Below, piece by piece: positions 12,387-20,442 of a stretch of DNA of 64,000 nucleotides. The stretch is from an uncultured Bacteroidales bacterium (GTDB lineage Bacteria; Bacteroidota; Bacteroidia; Bacteroidales; UBA932), in contig ONII01000005.1 in the NCBI GenBank assembly GCA_900317845.1, positions 124,001-188,000 on the forward strand. The letters run 5' to 3'. Position 1 is the first letter of the stretch; every line of letters starts with the position of its first letter. The position numbers and the translations under genes are program-made. The notes beneath the pieces are model-generated. The model was given only the letters and a program-made list of their open reading frames with translations, was not told the DNA's origin and did not search any database.

Positions 12387-13720
12387 TCCAACTTGAGTTC
12401 CGGATGGCGGGCGGCCGTGCGGCGGAACACCAGTGCCACCACCACGGCGGCAACGCAGAGGCCCACGAACATGAGCTCCACGGAGACAGGACCGTTGCCC
12501 TCCTTGCCCAGGATGACGCCGGCCACCCACTTGAAACTCAGGAGGCCCAGGTTCTGCACCCAGTAGATGAGGGCGAAGGTGGTGCCCAGCACCTTATCCG
12601 GCACAATCTTGGGGACGGACGGCCAGAGGGCCGCCGGCACCAGCGAGTAGCCGAATCCCAGGAAAACCATGGCCAGATAGCCCCAGAACGGAACGCCGGC
12701 GGGGGCGAAGGCCAGGAGCAGATGGGCGATGAGCGCAAGGACTGCGCCAACGACCATCCAACGGGTTCCTTTGCCGGCTTTGTCTACCAGCATGCCGAAC
12801 AGCGGGGCAAAGATAACCGTGGAGAACGGCAGCATGGACACCATCCAGCCGGCCGCCTGTGCAGGAATGTCGAAGCGGGGAATAAGGATGGCCCCGGCAA
12901 ATTTCTTGAAGGCGATGATGCTGCTGTAGAAGAGTACGCAAAGAAGGCCCAGGAGCCAGAAATTCTTGTTACCCAGCACGCCCAGGACATCCTTGAAGCG
13001 GAAGGTGTCCTCGTCATGGCCGACCTGATCGGCCATCTCAGGAGATTCCCGGTCAAGCCGGGAATGACGGTCTGCACGCGCATCCAGGGCCACGAAAACG
13101 GCCCAGAGGATAAGCCCCAGGGCCATCAGGCCCATGCCCACCAGGGCCGGACGGGCGGTTTCCGCGAGGGTGTACACGTGGCCCGCCTGCTCTTTCACCA
13201 GCATGGGCGAGAGCACCAGGGCGAAGGCCGTGCCCAGACGGGCAATGGCCAGCTGGAGGCCCATGGCGAGGGCCATCGGCCCGCCTTTGAACCATTTGGC
13301 GATGCTGCGCGTGACGGCCGTGCCGGCAATTTCACTGCCCAGGCCGAAGAACATGACGCCCACATAGGCCGCCTGCAGGGACCAGGAGGCGCCGCTGAGA
13401 AGGGCCCAGAGGACCATTCCTGCGCCGGCCGCCATCATGCCCACGAACACGGAGCCGCTCACGCGGACGCCCCATTTGTCCAGGAGGATGCCGCCGATGA
13501 CCAGGCCGCCAAAGACACACAGCACGCTGTAACCGCTGGCGTAGAGGCCGTAGCCGGCCGCGTCCCAGCCAAGCTGCGTGAGCGAAGCGTTCTCGAACAG
13601 GTAGGAGATGCTGGAGAACATATCGTCAAAGTAGTACGATGCGAACATCGGCACTACCAAACAGGCCAGCGCTATCCAAGCCGCTGACCTGTAAAAGCCT
13701 TTCTTAGAGGTATTTGCCAT
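12371..13720 (-). CDS. MFS transporter (MFSD1-like), copy 1
   Basis: This 449-residue, 12-span inner membrane transporter of the major facilitator superfamily has an unknown substrate. The segment LVPAALWPSVPKIVP and the following QNLG motif resemble the MFSD1-like branch, whose animal members move dipeptides; that link is inferred from motif memory. The central cytoplasmic loop contains an extra stretch (RHSRLDRESPEMADQVGHDE) encoded by a REP-like palindrome pair. Its start codon overlaps the stop of the paralogous transporter upstream (TAATG), so the two are translationally coupled. Confidence 0.9.
   Translation of the reverse strand: MANTSKKGFYRSAAWIALACLVVPMFASYYFDDMFSSISYLFENASLTQLGWDAAGYGLYASGYSVLCVFGGLVIGGILLDKWGVRVSGSVFVGMMAAGAGMVLWALLSGASWSLQAAYVGVMFFGLGSEIAGTAVTRSIAKWFKGGPMALAMGLQLAIARLGTAFALVLSPMLVKEQAGHVYTLAETARPALVGMGLMALGLILWAVFVALDARADRHSRLDRESPEMADQVGHDEDTFRFKDVLGVLGNKNFWLLGLLCVLFYSSIIAFKKFAGAILIPRFDIPAQAAGWMVSMLPFSTVIFAPLFGMLVDKAGKGTRWMVVGAVLALIAHLLLAFAPAGVPFWGYLAMVFLGFGYSLVPAALWPSVPKIVPDKVLGTTFALIYWVQNLGLLSFKWVAGVILGKEGNGPVSVELMFVGLCVAAVVVALVFRRTAARHPELKLDLPNS
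13008..13066 (-). repeat. REP-like palindrome pair inside MFS gene
   Basis: Two adjacent palindromic units lie on the minus strand. The first is CAT-TCCCGG-CTTGA-CCGGGA-ATCTCC and the second is GAGAT-GGCCGA-TCAGG-TCGGCC-ATGACG, so the ATCTC ends face each other. They encode residues of the central loop without breaking the frame. A related pair in the opposite arrangement lies in the MFS gene at 41038-42399. Confidence 0.75.
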
Positions 13721-15345
13721 TATTCAGCCGTAATGTTGGGCAGTTCCAGGCCCAGGCCTTTCTTCTTGTCCACCACTTTGAGGACCAGGCCCAGCATCAA
13801 GGCGGCAAGGCCCAGGCAGGCCAGCATTACCAGCGGGGCGGTGTAGTTGAAGGCGGTGGGGTCCGTCACGCCCGGATTGGTCTTGTCCAGCACCTTGCCA
13901 ATCAGGAGCGGGAACAGCCACAGGCCGATGTTCTGGATCCAGAAGATGAGGGCGTAGGCGCTGCCAATCACTTTGGCGTCTACCAGCTTGGGGACGGACG
14001 GCCACAGGGCGGCGGGAACCAGGGAGAAGCTGGCGCCCAGCACCAGGATGGTCACATAGGCCACAATGACGCCGCCAAGGTCATTCCCCTTGAAGGCGGG
14101 CAGTACGAAGGCGAAGGTGAGGTGGCAGGCAATCAGGAGAATGGAGCCCAGCACCAGCATGGAGGCGCCTTTCCCCTTGTGGTCCAGGTAGTTGCCAAGG
14201 ATTGGGGTGATGAGCACGGCCAGCAGCGGGAACACCGCGAAAATGGCCTCTGCGCTCTGCCGCATGTAGCCCATATAGCAGTATACGATGAGGGCCAGCA
14301 CGGAGACGCAGAGCAGGATGTACTGGTTGGACTTCTTCTTTTGGAAGTTGCTGGCAAAACCGGCCGCGGCCACCAGCAGCATAATGAAGTACTGGATGAG
14401 GGTAACGCTGGAGCCGGCCCAGAAGGAGCCTGCCTCCGGCAGCGTAAGGGACAGGTTGCACTGCAACATGTTCACCGCATATTTCTGGAAGGGGAAGATG
14501 GCGGAATAGTACAGCACGCACAGCAGGGCCACAATCCAGAAGCCGCCGTCCGAGAGGATTTTGCCAATGTCGGACACCTTGAAAGGATCGTCCTTTTCCT
14601 CCTCCTCGCCGGTTTGCTCGTCCAGCTTCTTGTCCATGAAGAAGTACACGATGGTCATGATGAGGGCGATGCACAGGAGCACCACGCCAAAGGCAACGCT
14701 GCGGGACACATCCACCTTGCCGCCCAGCCGGGCGAAGAAGGGGCTGAAAATCATGCAGGTGGCAACGCCCAGGCGGGCCAGGGCCATCTCCGAACCCATG
14801 GCGAGGGCCATCTCCCTGCCCTTGAACCATTTGACGATACCGCGGCTCACCGTAATGCCGGCCATCTCGCAGCCGCAGCCGAAGATCATGAAGCCGCAGG
14901 CAGCCAGTTTGGCCGATGCCGGCATGCCCCGGTAGAAGGGCGAAACGCCAAGCTCGTCAAAGCCCGGGATGTAGTTGAGGTTGTTGGTGAACCAGGTTTC
15001 CAGGCTGCTGCCCATGAAGGATTCGGAAACGGCGTACCACTTGATACAGGCGCCCACCAGCATGACGGCGGCGGACAGCACGGCGGTAAAACGCACGCCC
15101 ATCTTGTCCAGGATAATGCCGGCAAAGATGAGGAAGAACACGAATACGTTCAGGAATACTTCCGAGCCCTGCATGGTACCAAAGGCGGTGGAGTCCCACC
15201 CGCGGGTCTCCTGCATCAGGTCCTTGATGGGAGAGAGGATGTCCATGAAGATGTAACTGCAGAACATTGCCAGAGCCAGGAGCAGCAGGGCGCTCCAGCG
15301 GGCCACCGGATTGTCGTTCAGGAATTTGTACACTTTTTCTGCCAT
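13720..15345 (-). CDS. MFS transporter (MFSD1-like), copy 2
   Basis: This 541-residue, 12-span transporter is paralogous to the next gene and shares the FSLVPAALWPSVPKLV and QNIGL motifs. It is longer mainly through a wide periplasmic loop near residues 85-120 and an acidic central cytoplasmic loop (DEQTGEEEEKDD). Unlike its neighbour it has no REP-like insertion. Tandem paralogues could form a heteromer or differ in substrate; neither can be decided from sequence. It is divergent from the glycerate kinase (65 nt between starts). Confidence 0.9.
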   Translation of the reverse strand: MAEKVYKFLNDNPVARWSALLLLALAMFCSYIFMDILSPIKDLMQETRGWDSTAFGTMQGSEVFLNVFVFFLIFAGIILDKMGVRFTAVLSAAVMLVGACIKWYAVSESFMGSSLETWFTNNLNYIPGFDELGVSPFYRGMPASAKLAACGFMIFGCGCEMAGITVSRGIVKWFKGREMALAMGSEMALARLGVATCMIFSPFFARLGGKVDVSRSVAFGVVLLCIALIMTIVYFFMDKKLDEQTGEEEEKDDPFKVSDIGKILSDGGFWIVALLCVLYYSAIFPFQKYAVNMLQCNLSLTLPEAGSFWAGSSVTLIQYFIMLLVAAAGFASNFQKKKSNQYILLCVSVLALIVYCYMGYMRQSAEAIFAVFPLLAVLITPILGNYLDHKGKGASMLVLGSILLIACHLTFAFVLPAFKGNDLGGVIVAYVTILVLGASFSLVPAALWPSVPKLVDAKVIGSAYALIFWIQNIGLWLFPLLIGKVLDKTNPGVTDPTAFNYTAPLVMLACLGLAALMLGLVLKVVDKKKGLGLELPNITAE

Positions 15346-15384
15346 GTCGTTTTATTTTAGCTCGTAAATATACGTATTTTTTAG

Positions 15385-15392
15385 TAATTTTG
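15385..15392 (+). promoter_or_regulatory. -7 box for glycerate kinase
   Basis: TAATTTTG matches TAnnTTTG and lies 18 nt before the ATG at 15411. No TTTG is found at the expected -33 distance, so the call is moderate. Confidence 0.45.
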
Positions 15393-15410
15393 GTTCGTAT
15401 AGCGCCCAAG

Positions 15411-16508
15411 ATGAAAATTATTGTCGCACCAGATTCGTTCAAGGAGTGCCTGACTGCCAGCGAGGTAGCCCAGGTGCTGGCATCGGCCCTGCGGGTGCGT
15501 TTTCCCGAGGCGGAAGTTGTGGAGATTCCCCTGGCCGATGGCGGAGAAGGCACGCTGGAAGTGCTTGTGAGGGCGCTCGGGGGTACCATCGTACCGGAAA
15601 AGGTGCACGATCCTTTGGACCGATGGGTCCAAGCCTGCTACGGCGTCTGGGACAATACCGCCATTCTGGAGGTGGCGCAGGCCTGTGGCATCCGGCTGGT
15701 AAAACCGGAGGAGCGCAATCCTTTTAAGGCCGATACCCGTGGCGTGGGGGAACTGCTCCTTGCCGCACGGGCGCGGGGATGCCGGCGGTTTATCGTTGGC
15801 CTGGGAGGGACGGTCACCTGCGATGGCGGACGGGGAATGCTCTCTGTTCCTGGTGTGCGGGAGTTGCTGCGGGAGGCGGAGGTGGAGCTTCTGTGCGACG
15901 TGCAGGTTCCGCTGACGGGTCCCACGGGCGCCATTCGTTTGTTCGGCCCGCAAAAAGGGGCCTCCCCTGCCCATGTGGAAGTCCTGGAGGCGGAAATGCT
16001 GCAATGGGCAGCGCAGATGCGGGAAGAGACGGGCGTGGATGTCCTTGCGAGGCCCGGCGCCGGTGCTGCAGGCGGGCTTGGAGCTGCTTTCATGGCCTAT
16101 GCCCGGCCCGTCGTGTATCCTGGCATTCAGCGCGTGCTGGATTTGTGCCACTTTGACCAGGCCCTCGCCGGCGCCTCCCTCGTCATAACCGGCGAGGGCC
16201 GCTCGGACCGCCAAACCCTGCAAGGCAAAGTCCCGCTGGGCGTGCTGCAGCGCGTACGGGACGGGGCGTCATCCCCTGGCGGGGCGGTGCCGGGCCTGGC
16301 GGCCTCCGGCAAAGATGCTAAGCCGGGCCAGGGCGCCCCGGTCGTGCTCCTCTCCGGCCGCATTGACGATGCACGCGCCCTCCAGGCCGCCGGATTTGCG
16401 CAACTCATCGAGGTTTCACCGCGTACTCTCCCCCTCCCTGAGGCCTTGGCCCCCTCCACGGCCCGTTCCAACCTCCGTGCCGCCATCCAACACCTGGTTC
16501 TGGACTAG
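15411..16508 (+). CDS. Glycerate kinase (GarK/GlxK family), atypical
   Basis: This 365-residue protein probably phosphorylates D-glycerate. The ATG at 15411 was chosen because MKIIVAPDSFKECLTA is the canonical family N-terminus. Family motifs include LADGGEGTLEVL, ADTRGVGELL, LFGPQKGA and ITGEGRSDRQTLQGK. Two oddities stand out. The region after GGTVTCDGGRGML appears shortened by roughly 30 residues compared with typical members. A Gly/Ala/Pro-rich stretch of about 25 residues (near residues 283-308) is inserted before APVVLLSGRID. Both are outside the clearest motifs, so activity is possible but not assured. Confidence 0.85.
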   Translation: MKIIVAPDSFKECLTASEVAQVLASALRVRFPEAEVVEIPLADGGEGTLEVLVRALGGTIVPEKVHDPLDRWVQACYGVWDNTAILEVAQACGIRLVKPEERNPFKADTRGVGELLLAARARGCRRFIVGLGGTVTCDGGRGMLSVPGVRELLREAEVELLCDVQVPLTGPTGAIRLFGPQKGASPAHVEVLEAEMLQWAAQMREETGVDVLARPGAGAAGGLGAAFMAYARPVVYPGIQRVLDLCHFDQALAGASLVITGEGRSDRQTLQGKVPLGVLQRVRDGASSPGGAVPGLAASGKDAKPGQGAPVVLLSGRIDDARALQAAGFAQLIEVSPRTLPLPEALAPSTARSNLRAAIQHLVLD

Positions 16509-16569
16509 TTCCGTCCTGCAAGGCCCCCATTCCACGTGATTGCCAACTCCCTGTCACACAGCCACTTCC

Positions 16570-16612
16570 TAGATAATCCTCGTTCAGATTCTGAACGAGG
16601 ATTAGTATGTAA
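16570..16612 (+). repeat. Palindromic repeat, copy 3 (diverged)
   Basis: A 31 bp perfect palindrome (16574-16604, arms of 15 nt around a central T) has the outer arm TAATCCTCGTTCAGA. It shares a 43 bp block with the reverse complement of the two repeats at 24622-24769 and 30258-30403. It differs at two mirrored positions that keep the palindrome (A-T becomes G-C). As in the other copies it lies just 3' of a gene and in the same orientation relative to it. Confidence 0.8.
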
Positions 16613-16922
16613 ATCATTGTGGGATAGTTTGTTAGCCGTCACGGCACGAGACACCGTCGCACACAGCCAGGAGCGGCGGTTACCAGCAAATGGACCCTCG
16701 GAGCCAAAAACACGACTAAAACGTCTCTGAAGATCCATCCTCTGAACCCTCAATGCCTTTCACCCCACTTACGATTTGCGACGTTTCGCGTTGGAGAGTG
16801 CGGTTAGCTGGAGAAAAAATGACCAGGTAACCACAAAATCAGCCTATTTTGGGGTTAGCTGGCGATAGAATTACCACCTAAACGCATCAGGATGCCACTG
16901 AGACAACCAAGGGGGTGAGGTA
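16613..16922 (+). other. Non-coding stretch with imperfect hairpin repeats
   Basis: I see no credible gene in this ~310 bp. Two copies of GGTTAGCTGG (about 16802 and 16853), each followed some 20 nt later by a partly complementary CCA..TAA.C arm, form related imperfect hairpins about 50 bp apart. Short open frames here match nothing and have biased composition. Confidence 0.4.
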
Positions 16923-17069
16923 TCAGGAAGGGGCATTAAAGCACGCTTTGGTGCCACAGAGAGGGAGCTGATGGGGGTGGGTGTGCTTTAACGGGGTGGA
17001 GGAAGGCTGGGCATGGGCAATAACCGTGGCCAAAAGGGCGCTGAGGGAAAGAAGGAACGATTTGGTCAT
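16923..17069 (-). CDS. Possible small secreted peptide (48 aa), or gene remnant
   Basis: A 48-codon frame starts ATG at 17069 (an in-frame ATG also lies at 17072). It opens with a clear signal peptide: MTKSFLLSLSALLATVIAHA followed by a Gln and a polar tail with two cysteines and several His/Pro. A -7 box TAATTTTG (17098-17091) lies 18-21 nt upstream, with TATG at the -33 distance. The tail has no recognisable domain and overlaps an inverted repeat (TTAAAGCAC/GTGCTTTAA). It may be a real small protein or the surviving 5' end of a lost secreted-protein gene. Confidence 0.4.
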   Translation of the reverse strand: MTKSFLLSLSALLATVIAHAQPSSTPLKHTHPHQLPLCGTKACFNAPS

Positions 17070-17090
17070 CATCTGTTTGCATTTGTCCTA

Positions 17091-17098
17091 CAAAATTA
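17091..17098 (-). promoter_or_regulatory. -7 box for the small secreted ORF
   Basis: Minus-strand TAATTTTG matches TAnnTTTG; a 3/4 match (TATG) to TTTG lies 20 nt further upstream. It is divergent from the exporter promoter at 17138-17169. Confidence 0.4.
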
Positions 17099-17137
17099 CC
17101 AAAAAGCAGGTAGCCTCGCATAATTTTTGCAAAAAAA

Positions 17138-17169
17138 TTTGGCGGTTTCAAAAAACGCATTTATATTTG
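17138..17169 (+). promoter_or_regulatory. Promoter of the tripartite exporter operon
   Basis: TTTG (17138-17141), 20 nt, TATATTTG (17162-17169): exact Bacteroidota consensus, 29 nt before the ATG of the ABC ATPase. Confidence 0.85.
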
Positions 17170-17198
17170 CAGTGTAATAGCATACTAATACAGCAGAA

Positions 17199-17915
17199 AT
17201 GGCGCTCATCGAACTCAGCGATATCAACAAAACCTACAACAACGGACAGCCCCTGCATGTCCTGAAAGGCATCAACCTGCAAATCGAGCGGGGGGAATTC
17301 GTATCCATCATGGGCGCATCCGGTTCCGGCAAGAGTACCCTCCTCAATATCCTGGGCATCCTGGACAATTACGATACCGGCACCTACACGCTGGACGGCA
17401 AGCTCATCAAGGACCTGAGCGAGAAACAGGCGGCGGACTACCGCAACCGCATGATCGGATTCATCTTCCAAAGCTTCAACCTCATTGGCTTCAAAACGGC
17501 CGTAGAGAACGTTGAGCTGCCACTCTACTACCAGGGCATCCCCCGCAAAAAGCGCCACGAGATGGCCATGGAGTACCTGGACAAGATGGGCCTCACCCCC
17601 TGGGCCCACCACTTCCCCAACGAGATGTCCGGCGGCCAGAAGCAGCGTGTGGCCATTGCCCGCGCCCTCATTACCCGTCCGCAGATTATCCTGGCCGATG
17701 AACCCACCGGCGCCCTGGATTCCAAAACCAGCGTAGAAGTAATGCAGCTCCTCAAGCAGCTGAACAAGGAAGACGGCATTACCATTATAGTAGTCACGCA
17801 CGAAGGCGGCGTGGCCAACGAAACCGACAAGATTATCCACATCAAGGACGGGCTTATTGGCAAGATTGAAGAAAACACCAAACATGAAGCCTGGCAAGGC
17901 TCGGCAATGAAATAA
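17199..17915 (+). CDS. ABC transporter ATP-binding protein (MacB/LolD type)
   Basis: This 238-residue ATPase drives the adjacent FtsX-like permeases. Walker [10 protein letters not shown], signature [15 protein letters not shown], Walker [13 protein letters not shown] and the H-loop VTHEGG are intact. It opens an operon whose start/stop overlaps (17915; ATGA at 19174-19177) indicate coupled translation with the permeases. Together with the adaptor and the TolC-like channel the system should export a substrate across both membranes or act on lipids; the substrate is unknown. Confidence 0.95.
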   Translation: MALIELSDINKTYNNGQPLHVLKGINLQIERGEFVSIMGASGSGKSTLLNILGILDNYDTGTYTLDGKLIKDLSEKQAADYRNRMIGFIFQSFNLIGFKTAVENVELPLYYQGIPRKKRHEMAMEYLDKMGLTPWAHHFPNEMSGGQKQRVAIARALITRPQIILADEPTGALDSKTSVEVMQLLKQLNKEDGITIIVVTHEGGVANETDKIIHIKDGLIGKIEENTKHEAWQGSAMK

Positions 17916-19177
17916 TGCGCGAACTTTTTCACGAAATAGGCAGTTCCCTGCGGCAGAACAAGCTCCGTACGGCCCTTACGGGCTTTGCGGTGAGTTGGGG
18001 CATCTTCCTCCTGATCACGCTGCTGGGCACCAGTAACGGCCTCATGAATTCCTTCACCGGGAACATGGACCAGTACGTGAGCCAGGGCATTACCGTTGAA
18101 GGCTGGCGCACCTCCAAGCCCTATGCCGGCTACAAGGAAAACCGTCTTATCCAGCTGGATACCAAAGACTTTGACTATACCCAAAGCAAAGACTGGGAAG
18201 GACGCATCCAAAACGTCATCACTTCCACCAGTGGCTCAAGCGTCATACTCACGCTGGGCAACCTCTCCGTGGAAGGCTGGATGGAAGGCAAAATGCCGCA
18301 GCACCTGGAGCAGGAAAAGCTGCAAATGTCTGCAGGCCGATACATCAACCAGGAAGACATTGATGCCGCCCGCAAGGTAATGGTGCTGAGCCTGGCGCAT
18401 GCCAAAGAACTGAGCCCCAAGGACCCGGAAGCCATTATCGGAAAGTGGGTGAACGCCGGGAAGATTGCCTTCCGCATTGTGGGCATCTATCACACCGATG
18501 AGCAAAACTGGCGCCGGAGCTGCCCCATCCCCTACTCCACCTACAAACACATCTACGACCCCACCGACAAAGTGGAAGCCATCTCCTTCAACGTAGAAGG
18601 GCCGAAGACCCTTCAGGAGCACGAGGCCTTCGAGGAGGAATATGCCGGTGCCATCAAACGCCGCCACAGCATTGCCCCGGATGACCAGCGCGGCATCTGG
18701 ATCAATAACAACTATACGCAAAACCTGCAAATGTCCAACGCCCGCCGCATCCTCCAGATTGCCATGTGGATTCTGGGCATGCTCACCCTCGTGAGCGGTA
18801 TTGTAGGCGTGTCCAACATCATGCTCATCACCGTGAAGGAGCGCACGCACGAGTTCGGCATCCGCAAATCCATAGGCGCCAAACCCGGTGACATCCTTAA
18901 GCTGATTGTTGCCGAGAGCGTATGCATCACGGCCCTTTTCGGCTACATAGGCATGTTCCTGGGCATGATGGCGTGCGAGATTCTGGGCAAGACGGTGGGC
19001 CAGAAGGGCGTGAACATCGGCTTTGAAGAAATTAAAATGCTGGTGAACCCGTCCGTGGGCCTGGATGTGGCGCTGGAAGCCACCCTGCTGCTTGTTTTGG
19101 CCGGTACCCTGGCCGGGATTATTCCCGCCTGGAAAGCGGCCCGTGTAAAACCCATTGAAGCCCTGCGTGCCGAATGA
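17915..19177 (+). CDS. MacB-like ABC permease (FtsX family), first
   Basis: This 420-residue permease has one N-terminal membrane span (about residues 20-42), a large periplasmic domain, and three C-terminal spans of the FtsX fold. [21 protein letters not shown] is the conserved coupling region facing the ATPase, and the C-terminus ends [12 protein letters not shown] as usual for the family. The start overlaps the ATPase stop by one base (TAATG). Confidence 0.93.
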   Translation: MRELFHEIGSSLRQNKLRTALTGFAVSWGIFLLITLLGTSNGLMNSFTGNMDQYVSQGITVEGWRTSKPYAGYKENRLIQLDTKDFDYTQSKDWEGRIQNVITSTSGSSVILTLGNLSVEGWMEGKMPQHLEQEKLQMSAGRYINQEDIDAARKVMVLSLAHAKELSPKDPEAIIGKWVNAGKIAFRIVGIYHTDEQNWRRSCPIPYSTYKHIYDPTDKVEAISFNVEGPKTLQEHEAFEEEYAGAIKRRHSIAPDDQRGIWINNNYTQNLQMSNARRILQIAMWILGMLTLVSGIVGVSNIMLITVKERTHEFGIRKSIGAKPGDILKLIVAESVCITALFGYIGMFLGMMACEILGKTVGQKGVNIGFEEIKMLVNPSVGLDVALEATLLLVLAGTLAGIIPAWKAARVKPIEALRAE

Positions 19178-20427
19178 AATGGTTTGATTCAGATACCTTC
19201 CGGGAAATTCTGGACAGCATCCTGCGCAACCGCAGCAGGAGCATCCTTACCGGTTTTGGCGTGTTCTGGGGCATCTTCATGCTCATGCTGCTCATTGGCG
19301 GCGGGCAGGGCCTCAGGCAAATCCTCATGAACGAGTTCGACGGCTTTACGCATAACACCTGTATTGTTTTTACCCGTAAAACCACCAAGCCGTACAAAGG
19401 CTTCAAGAAAGGCCGCAGATGGAACATGGTCTATGACGATGTAGACCGTCTCAAGAGCCAGATACCGGAGCTGGAGACCGTCACCCCGTCCGTGGGCCTG
19501 TGGAACAAAAGCGTCGTCCGCGGGGAAACCGTATCGTCATCGGCCGTCGTGAAAGGCCAGCGGGCAGACTACGCACGCGTTGAGACGCCACAGCTCATGT
19601 ACGGGCGCTACCTGAACGATGCCGACATTGCCCAGGAACGCAAAGTGTGCGTCATTGGCAAGAAAGTGTACAATGAACTGTTCCCGGAGGGCGGCGATCC
19701 CTGCGGACAGCGCATCAAGGTGGACGGGACCTATTACAGCGTGGTGGGCGTAGACTGGCTCGATGGCAATGGTCTTAACGTCAACGGCCGCGCGTCGGAG
19801 ACGGTAACCATCCCCATCACCCTGGCCCGGAGGGCCTACAACATGGGCACAGCCGTGCACATGATTTGCATCACCGCCAAGGAAGGGGTTGTCATGAGCG
19901 ACATCATTCCGCGCGTGCAGAAAGTAGTTGGCCAGGCACATTACATCCATCCGGAAGACGAACAAGCCATGTTCCTGCTGAATACGCAGCTGATATTTGG
20001 CATCATTGACAACCTGCTCAAGGGCGTGAATTTCCTCATCTGGCTCATCGGCCTGGGGACGCTCCTGGCCGGCGTGATTGGTGTATCCAACATTATGATG
20101 GTGAGCGTGAAGGAACGCACTACGGAGATTGGCATCCGGCGGGCCATTGGCGCCACGCCGCGGCAAATCCTGGGGCAGATTATCGCGGAGAGCACCGTGC
20201 TCACGCTGGTGGCCGGTATGGGCGGCATTGTGTTCAGCGTGCTCATCCTGCACGTGGTAGAGCTGGCGATGACCACCGACGGCATCCTGAAAGCGCCGTT
20301 CCAGGTGTCCTTTGGCGTGGCGGTGGAGGCGGCGTTGCTGCTCACCGTTCTGGGCGTGGTGGCCGGCCTGATGCCCGCCTCCCGCGCCATGCAAATCAAA
20401 CCCGTAGATGCTATGCGAGATGAATAA
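19174..20427 (+). CDS. MacB-like ABC permease (FtsX family), second
   Basis: This 417-residue paralogue of the preceding permease has the same one-plus-three span layout and the coupling motif KERTTEIGIRRAIGATPRQIL. The C-terminus ends MQIKPVDAMRDE. It overlaps the previous gene by ATGA, so the pair probably forms a heterodimer, a common arrangement in Bacteroidota. Confidence 0.93.
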   Translation: MKWFDSDTFREILDSILRNRSRSILTGFGVFWGIFMLMLLIGGGQGLRQILMNEFDGFTHNTCIVFTRKTTKPYKGFKKGRRWNMVYDDVDRLKSQIPELETVTPSVGLWNKSVVRGETVSSSAVVKGQRADYARVETPQLMYGRYLNDADIAQERKVCVIGKKVYNELFPEGGDPCGQRIKVDGTYYSVVGVDWLDGNGLNVNGRASETVTIPITLARRAYNMGTAVHMICITAKEGVVMSDIIPRVQKVVGQAHYIHPEDEQAMFLLNTQLIFGIIDNLLKGVNFLIWLIGLGTLLAGVIGVSNIMMVSVKERTTEIGIRRAIGATPRQILGQIIAESTVLTLVAGMGGIVFSVLILHVVELAMTTDGILKAPFQVSFGVAVEAALLLTVLGVVAGLMPASRAMQIKPVDAMRDE

Positions 20428-20442
20428 AAAATAAAACGCAAT

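Noticed and set aside
12349-12453. Upstream ATG start (12453) for dxs
   Set aside because: The extension overlaps the preceding MFS gene, is Trp/Cys/Pro-rich and covers the exact consensus promoter.
16505-16753. 82-codon minus-strand frame across the 16.6 kb palindrome
   Set aside because: It reads through the repeat (the NPRSESERGL piece is repeat-encoded) and has no promoter or family.
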